Below, in pieces: positions 6,826 to 10,734 of a DNA stretch of 10,734 bases (its first letter is position 1; every line of letters starts with the position of its first letter). The DNA lies in assembly GCA_001778455.1 (NCBI GenBank), contig MFGX01000017.1, forward strand, positions 4,541 through 15,274. Direction: 5' to 3'. A program made the translations under genes and the position numbers. Under the pieces are notes generated by a model. It did no database searches. It saw only the letters and a list, made by a program, of their open reading frames with translations, and was not told where the DNA came from. Source of the stretch: Candidatus Fraserbacteria bacterium RBG_16_55_9 (lineage in GTDB: Bacteria > Bipolaricaulota > Bipolaricaulia > RBG-16-55-9).

Positions 6826-6853
6826 ATGATAAGTAGAAACGACAATCCGTCAG
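6826..6853 (-). promoter_or_regulatory. Possible promoter for the small exported protein gene
   Basis: On the minus strand CTGACG (plus 6848-6853, 4 of 6 matches to TTGACA) is followed after 16 bp by TATCAT (plus 6826-6831, 5 of 6 matches to TATAAT). The predicted start would be near 6819, giving a leader of about 38 nt that contains the GAGGAGG ribosome site. It lies in the 142-bp gap after the slipin gene, the largest gap on this strand. Moderate support only. Confidence 0.35.
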
Positions 6854-6869
6854 TGAACCTGGGTTACAG

Positions 6870-6895
6870 GATCAACTGAATCTTAGGGTTTGATC
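6870..6895. other. Spaced inverted repeat in the gap after the slipin gene
   Basis: GATCAA (6870-6875) and TTGATC (6890-6895) form a six-base inverted repeat around a 14-base spacer. It could be a weak operator upstream of the small exported protein gene or a weak transcript hairpin. It has no U-run on either strand, so a standard intrinsic terminator is unlikely. Nothing else clear occupies this 142-bp gap apart from the possible promoter and ribosome site. Confidence 0.2.
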
Positions 6896-6923
6896 GGGTG
6901 ACGAGTGTTATATGCCCGCGTTT

Positions 6924-7844
6924 CTAAGCGCCCTCTTTCCCCCCCATGGCCTTCGCGGCATAATCGGTGAGCGGCTTCAGGAAATTGGCAAATTCCAGCG
7001 GGAAGATGAACTTCGTCGCCGGGCTGTTTCCCAGCGCTTTCAGAGCTTCCAGATATTGCAAGCTCAAGGTCTTGGCATCGACCGTCTGTGCGACCTGATA
7101 GATCCTGTCGAGCGCAAGCGAAAAACCCTCGGCGCGCAAGACGGCAGCTTGGCGATCGCCTTCGGCAGTCAAGATCGTCGCCTGTCTTAGTCCCTCGGCC
7201 TTAAGAATCGCGGCCTGTTTGTCACCCTCGGCAATGGTGATCGCGGCCTGCTTCTTACCGTCGGCTTCCGTCACGAGCGCGCGGCGGCTGCGCTCGGCCG
7301 ACATCTGGCGGTTCATGGCATCTTGCACAGCCGTGGGCGGCGTGATCTCTCGGATCTCTACCGTGGTCACTTTGACACCCCAGCGAGCCGTCACTTCATC
7401 TAGTTTGCCGCGCAGCACTTGGTTGATGTGATCGCGCCTAGCCAGCACGTCGTCCAGGATGATGTCACCGATGACCGCACGCAGTGTGGTCGTCGCGATT
7501 CCCATGGACGCCCCGGCGAAGTTCGCGACATGGATGACGCTGGAGCCCGGCTCAACGACCTTCCAGTAGATGAGGAAATCAATGGAGATAGGAGCGTTAT
7601 CGCGCGTGATACATGTCTGCGCCGGAATCTCTAGAAACTGCTCTCGGAGATCTACCCAGACAGGCTTATCGACGATGGGAATCAGAAACACGACCCCCGG
7701 ACCACTTTCTTTCGGGAGAGCTCGTCCCAACCGGAAGACAACCAGGCGCTGGTACTCCGGGACGATCTTGATGGCCATGGACAAGACGATCAAGGCCAAC
7801 ACGACTAAGATGGCAAACCAGATGAAACCGATTCCTACTGCCAT
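6924..7844 (-). CDS. Slipin/stomatin-like SPFH (band 7) membrane protein
   Basis: SPFH-family scaffold protein of 306 residues, the usual slipin length. It has one N-terminal membrane segment (about residues 3-25), then the band 7 domain: VPEYQRLVVFRLGR, GPGVVFLIPIVD, DLREQFLEIPAQ, RDNAPISIDF and WGVKVTTVEIREI. A charged helix follows with four tandem 11-residue units of the type AEGDKQAAILK, then a hydrophobic C-terminal stretch (KFIFPLEFANFL). Such proteins oligomerise at membranes and pair with NfeD proteases; in Pyrococcus horikoshii the partner protease cuts the stomatin near its hydrophobic C-terminus. I chose ATG 7844 because AGGAGG (plus 7853-7858) lies eight bases upstream; from the in-frame ATG 7850 it would be only two bases away. 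The nfeD stop is 21 bp upstream, so the two are almost certainly co-transcribed. Confidence 0.94.
   Translation of the reverse strand: MAVGIGFIWFAILVVLALIVLSMAIKIVPEYQRLVVFRLGRALPKESGPGVVFLIPIVDKPVWVDLREQFLEIPAQTCITRDNAPISIDFLIYWKVVEPGSSVIHVANFAGASMGIATTTLRAVIGDIILDDVLARRDHINQVLRGKLDEVTARWGVKVTTVEIREITPPTAVQDAMNRQMSAERSRRALVTEADGKKQAAITIAEGDKQAAILKAEGLRQATILTAEGDRQAAVLRAEGFSLALDRIYQVAQTVDAKTLSLQYLEALKALGNSPATKFIFPLEFANFLKPLTDYAAKAMGGKEGA
7134..7265 (-). repeat. Four tandem 11-residue coding repeats in the slipin helix
   Basis: Four consecutive 33-bp units encode ADGKKQAAITI, AEGDKQAAILK, AEGLRQATILT and AEGDRQAAVLR, followed by a fifth partial unit beginning AEGF. The period and the Ala/Gln/Ile spacing fit the extended right-handed coiled coil of SPFH proteins. 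Repeat copies are similar at DNA level too, so unit number could vary between strains. Confidence 0.75.
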
Positions 7845-7852
7845 ATCCATTT

Positions 7853-7858
7853 CCTCCT
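7853..7858 (-). promoter_or_regulatory. Shine-Dalgarno deciding the slipin start
   Basis: AGGAGG on the minus strand is eight bases from ATG 7844 but only two bases from the in-frame ATG 7850, so the downstream ATG is the better start. Confidence 0.65.
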
Positions 7859-7865
7859 TGTAGAG

Positions 7866-9239
7866 TTAGCCCGACGGTGCTCTGGTCACGCGCAGCTGCA
7901 AGCCCTCCACGACCTCAATGACTTTCACTGCCTCGCCCTTCTGGATCGGGCCTCCTACGGCCTCTGCACTCCACTCTTCGCTGTGGACGAGCACAATTCC
8001 TCTGGGGCTAAGATCCGTCTGCGCAATGCCCACCGCAGCCACCAGGGCAATCGTTCCGCTCGACAGCTTGCCGCGATGAACCCGCACCGTGGCTGCCAAT
8101 GCAAAGAAAAAGAAGCCAATCCAGCTTGCGGTCATCACGGCAATCAGCCAAGGGCTGACCGAGATCTCCGGCATGCTGGGTAGCGTGGGTGTAAGCGGCC
8201 TAAAAAGCAGAATGGAGCCAAGCACGAAGGCGACCGCGCCGCCCACACTGAGCGCGTAGCCCTGCACTTTCAAGTCTGCTAGGAACAAGATGATCGCCAA
8301 GAGGATGAGTCCGACCCCTGCCCAGTTGGGCTGCAGCACGCCAAAAGCCGTGAACGCCAGCACCAAGCAGATCACGCCCGTCAAGCCCGGCAGGATCGCG
8401 CCAGGGTTATAGAACTCTGCGATCAAGGCAATTGTGCCCAAGCTAAGAAGGACGTACGCGATGTTCGGGTCTGTAATGACGTGCAGGAATTTCTCCGACC
8501 AGCTCATTTCGATGTAGTTTTGCGTTGCGCCGCTCGTGTGAAGAGTTTGGCTGCCCCAATTCGTATTGATCGCCTGACCGTCGAGCTTGGCAAGCAAGTC
8601 TTCTATGCTATCGGCCATCAAGTCGATGACATGGAGGGAGAGGGCTTGCTCTGCCGTGATTGAGACACTATTCCGCACGGCATCCTCAGCCCAGTCGGCA
8701 TTTCGGCCGCGGGCTTCGGCCAGAGCACGGATGTGCGCCACGGCATCGTTGGTGATCTTCTCACGCAGATCTCCCTCAATGGTTTCGCCCTCGCCACCGA
8801 CAGGATGGGCCGCTCCGATGTTCGTGATGGGGGCCATGGCAGCCACATGGGCTGCCATGGTGATGAAGACTCCGGCGGACCCCGCCCGAGCCCCGCGAGG
8901 CGTGATGTAGACAACGATCGGTACGCGACTATTTAGAATTCTCTTGATGATGTCATCCATCGAATTCATCAGTCCGCCGGGCGTATCCATCTGCAGGATG
9001 ACGGCCTCTGCCCCATCGGCCTCGGCGGCGTCGATCCCTCGGATGACGTACTGAGCGGTGAACGGAGCGATCATGCCATTGAGCGTGAGGATGTCTACGT
9101 GAGCCTCAGATTGGGCTTGGGTCGAGGCGAACAGGAGAGGCACCAGCGGCAAGACCGCCAGGAAGATCACGCCCGAGAGCAGCAGAAGAGTTGGACCTCG
9201 TCGCCTCTTCATCACGTTGACTATTGTATCACAAGCCAT
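7866..9239 (-). CDS. nfeD: NfeD-type membrane-bound ClpP-class serine protease
   Basis: A 457-residue long-form NfeD protein. An N-terminal signal or anchor (about 15-40) precedes a ClpP/SppA-like protease domain (about 46-225). The catalytic pair is S121 in ARAGSAGVFI and K161 in LREKITND; the 40-residue spacing fits the Ser-Lys dyad of the Pyrococcus horikoshii 1510-N protease. Four or five membrane helices follow (about 260-385), then a C-terminal OB-fold NfeD domain (about 395-455: SPRGIVLVHSEEWSAEA and IQKGEAVKVIEV). It probably acts with the slipin encoded next. ATG 9239 lies one base after the upstream stop (TAAgATG), suggesting coupling, but has no clear ribosome site. ATG 9212 (MKRRRGPTLL) gives a more usual signal peptide and is a real alternative. 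Family assignment is firm; the physiological substrate is inferred. Confidence 0.93.
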   Translation of the reverse strand: MACDTIVNVMKRRRGPTLLLLSGVIFLAVLPLVPLLFASTQAQSEAHVDILTLNGMIAPFTAQYVIRGIDAAEADGAEAVILQMDTPGGLMNSMDDIIKRILNSRVPIVVYITPRGARAGSAGVFITMAAHVAAMAPITNIGAAHPVGGEGETIEGDLREKITNDAVAHIRALAEARGRNADWAEDAVRNSVSITAEQALSLHVIDLMADSIEDLLAKLDGQAINTNWGSQTLHTSGATQNYIEMSWSEKFLHVITDPNIAYVLLSLGTIALIAEFYNPGAILPGLTGVICLVLAFTAFGVLQPNWAGVGLILLAIILFLADLKVQGYALSVGGAVAFVLGSILLFRPLTPTLPSMPEISVSPWLIAVMTASWIGFFFFALAATVRVHRGKLSSGTIALVAAVGIAQTDLSPRGIVLVHSEEWSAEAVGGPIQKGEAVKVIEVVEGLQLRVTRAPSG

Positions 9240-9240
9240 C

Positions 9241-10734
9241 TTACGAGCGAAGTAGGCGCAGCCCGTTGAGCACTACAATGATCGTGCTGCCCTCATGCCC
9301 AACGACGCCCAGCGGCAAGGGTAGGCTTACGACAAACGTGGCTGTGATCAAGCTGAGGATGATCAGCGACGCAAACACAAGGTTTTGCCGCATCACTCTT
9401 CCGGCACGCCGACTCAGCCGCACAGCGTAGCTGAGGCGCGTCAAGTCATCGCTCATCAGCACTACGTCTGCTGTTTCGAGGGCGACATCCGTGCCTGCCC
9501 CGCCCATGGCAATCCCTACCGTGGCCGTGGCCAATGCCGGTGCGTCGTTGACGCCATCCCCCACGAAGGCTACACGGCCATAGCGTCCCTTAAGTTCCTT
9601 GATGATTTGTACCTTCTCATCCGGGAGGAGCCGCGCAAAATGTTCCTCGATGCCTGCCAGGCGCGCGATGGACGCAGCCGCTCGCTCGTTGTCACCGGTG
9701 ATCATGACGGTTTTTTCGATACCCAGCCTCTTCAGATCCGAGATCACGTCGGGCGCAGTCGGTCGCAAGGTATCGGCTACGGCGATCGCACCAAGAGGCT
9801 GTCCATCGCTGACCAGCATGGCCGTCTTGCCCTCTGCCTCAAGCGCTTCGACGCGGCGTTCCAGCTCCGTGGGTAAGCTCTGCCCCAATTGAGCGAGAAG
9901 CGCTCGATTGCCCACCCAAAGCTTCCGTCCGTTGACATTAGCTTCTACACCTCGCCCGACTATGGCTTGAAATTCGACAGCTTCTTCCAGTTTGTGACCC
10001 TGCTCATGTGCAGCTTCCACAATGGCCTTCGCCAGGGGATGCTCCGAATATCGTTCGACGGAGGCGGCCAAAGCCAATAGATCGGCTTCTCTGAGATCGC
10101 TTTCTGGTGTAGGAATGACGTCCGTGACGCGCGGTCTGCTGATCGTGAGTGTTCCGGTCTTGTCGAGCGCGATGACCCGGATCGTCCCCATGGCCTCCAG
10201 ATGCGCTCCGCCTTTGAAGAGGACTCCATGGCGTGCCCCGTTGGCAATCGCCGCGAGGATCGCCGCAGGGATCGAGATGACGAGTGCACAAGGCGAAGCA
10301 ACCACCAACAAAGTCATGGCGCGGTAGAAGGCGGGCTGAAACGCATGTCCCAAGAGCAATACCGGGACAGCCAATGCCAGCAGTGTGCCCAGCACAACTC
10401 CAATCGTGTAATAGTGCCCAAAAGAATCGATTAAGCGTTGGGTGGGAGCTCGCGCGCCCTGTGCTTGTTCAACCAGCTGAATGATCTTCGCCAAGAGTGT
10501 TTCTTGAGCCGGCTTTGTGACGCGAATTTCGAGTGCTCCGTGCTGATTGATCGTGCTGGCGTATACGGGATCACCTGGCTGTTTGTGCATGGGCAGAGAC
10601 TCGCCCGTAATCGATGCCTGATCTATGGAGGATTCTCCAGAGAGGATCGTTCCGTCGATGGGCAGGCGATCACCGGGGCGCACGATCACGAGCTCTCCCA
10701 CTTGTAACTCTTCTACGGGCAAGAACATCTCTTC
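9241..10734 (-). CDS. P1B-4-type transition-metal-transporting ATPase (5' partial)
   Basis: The C-terminal 497 residues of a heavy-metal P-type ATPase whose N-terminus lies beyond the window; the frame is open to the last base, so the ATG at 10728 is internal. Visible in order: the actuator domain with ITGES, the metal-site helix with SPC (plus 10288-10296), the phosphorylation motif DKTGTLT (Asp codon 10164-10162), SEHPLAKA of the nucleotide-binding domain, MITGDN, GDGVNDAPAL and two C-terminal helices with HEGST (His-Glu-Gly codons 9297-9289). SPC instead of CPC, together with HEGxT in the last helix, is the signature of the P1B-4 group (CoaT, CtpD, PfeT), which exports Co2+, Fe2+, Zn2+ or Ni2+ from the cytoplasm. 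The exact metal cannot be read from sequence. It is the first visible gene of the ATPase-nfeD-slipin run. Confidence 0.92.
   Translation of the reverse strand, partial: EEMFLPVEELQVGELVIVRPGDRLPIDGTILSGESSIDQASITGESLPMHKQPGDPVYASTINQHGALEIRVTKPAQETLLAKIIQLVEQAQGARAPTQRLIDSFGHYYTIGVVLGTLLALAVPVLLLGHAFQPAFYRAMTLLVVASPCALVISIPAAILAAIANGARHGVLFKGGAHLEAMGTIRVIALDKTGTLTISRPRVTDVIPTPESDLREADLLALAASVERYSEHPLAKAIVEAAHEQGHKLEEAVEFQAIVGRGVEANVNGRKLWVGNRALLAQLGQSLPTELERRVEALEAEGKTAMLVSDGQPLGAIAVADTLRPTAPDVISDLKRLGIEKTVMITGDNERAAASIARLAGIEEHFARLLPDEKVQIIKELKGRYGRVAFVGDGVNDAPALATATVGIAMGGAGTDVALETADVVLMSDDLTRLSYAVRLSRRAGRVMRQNLVFASLIILSLITATFVVSLPLPLGVVGHEGSTIIVVLNGLRLLRS

Noticed and set aside
9385..9876. 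A 163-codon plus-strand frame opposite the metal ATPase
   Set aside because: It is antisense to highly conserved ATPase motifs, with no family signature of its own.

Overview
The window reads as a moderately GC-rich chromosomal segment from an aerobically respiring bacterium. It carries the end of a cytochrome c-fused oxidase subunit II and the complete heme A pathway, so a heme-A copper oxidase is expected just upstream. I cannot name the organism: the cysteine pairs in CtaA and the presence of a DUF420/CtaM gene resemble Bacillus-, Thermus- or Chloroflexi-type aa3/caa3 clusters, but this is weak taxonomic evidence. Coding density is very high, several genes abut or overlap by about one base, and there is no gene-free stretch longer than about 145 bases. 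I see no tRNA, rRNA, CRISPR array, insertion sequence or phage gene.

Plus-strand half (1-3224). The C-terminus of coxB (1-255) is followed at once by ctaA (257-1153), ctaB (1153-2037) and a ctaM/DUF420 gene (2039-2461). Junctions are TAG-c-ATG, TGATG (one-base overlap) and TAA-g-ATG, so this looks like one oxidase-assembly operon: CtaB makes heme O from protoheme, CtaA oxidises it to heme A, and CtaM helps produce active aa3-type oxidase. A 109-bp intergenic region then carries a perfect 14-bp FNR/CRP-type palindrome, a -10-like hexamer and a strong Shine-Dalgarno ahead of a CBS-CBS-ACT signalling protein (2571-3224).

Minus-strand half (10734-3251, transcribed leftwards). A P1B-4-type transition-metal ATPase, cut off by the window end, is followed by nfeD, with 1 nt between its stop and the nfeD ATG, and then by a slipin/stomatin gene. 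NfeD and slipin are a classic membrane protease/scaffold pair. After a 142-bp gap come a small exported four-cysteine protein, a large cyclic-di-GMP enzyme (cupin-like, HD-GYP, GAF, GGDEF) and a threonine 3-dehydrogenase gene (tdh) with its own predicted promoter.

The most notable points are: (i) tdh is intact in frame and in all visible metal-ligand and Rossmann residues except for one internal amber codon; (ii) an FNR-like box lies near -41.5 of a predicted promoter for a CBS-ACT protein whose ACT region holds an unusual Cys/His cluster; (iii) one protein carries both a c-di-GMP-degrading and a c-di-GMP-making domain, with a substituted metal-ligand position in the former and no canonical inhibitory site in the latter; and (iv) a P1B-4 metal exporter is coupled to nfeD/slipin. 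I do not see a clearly new multi-gene system; the novelty lies in these details.
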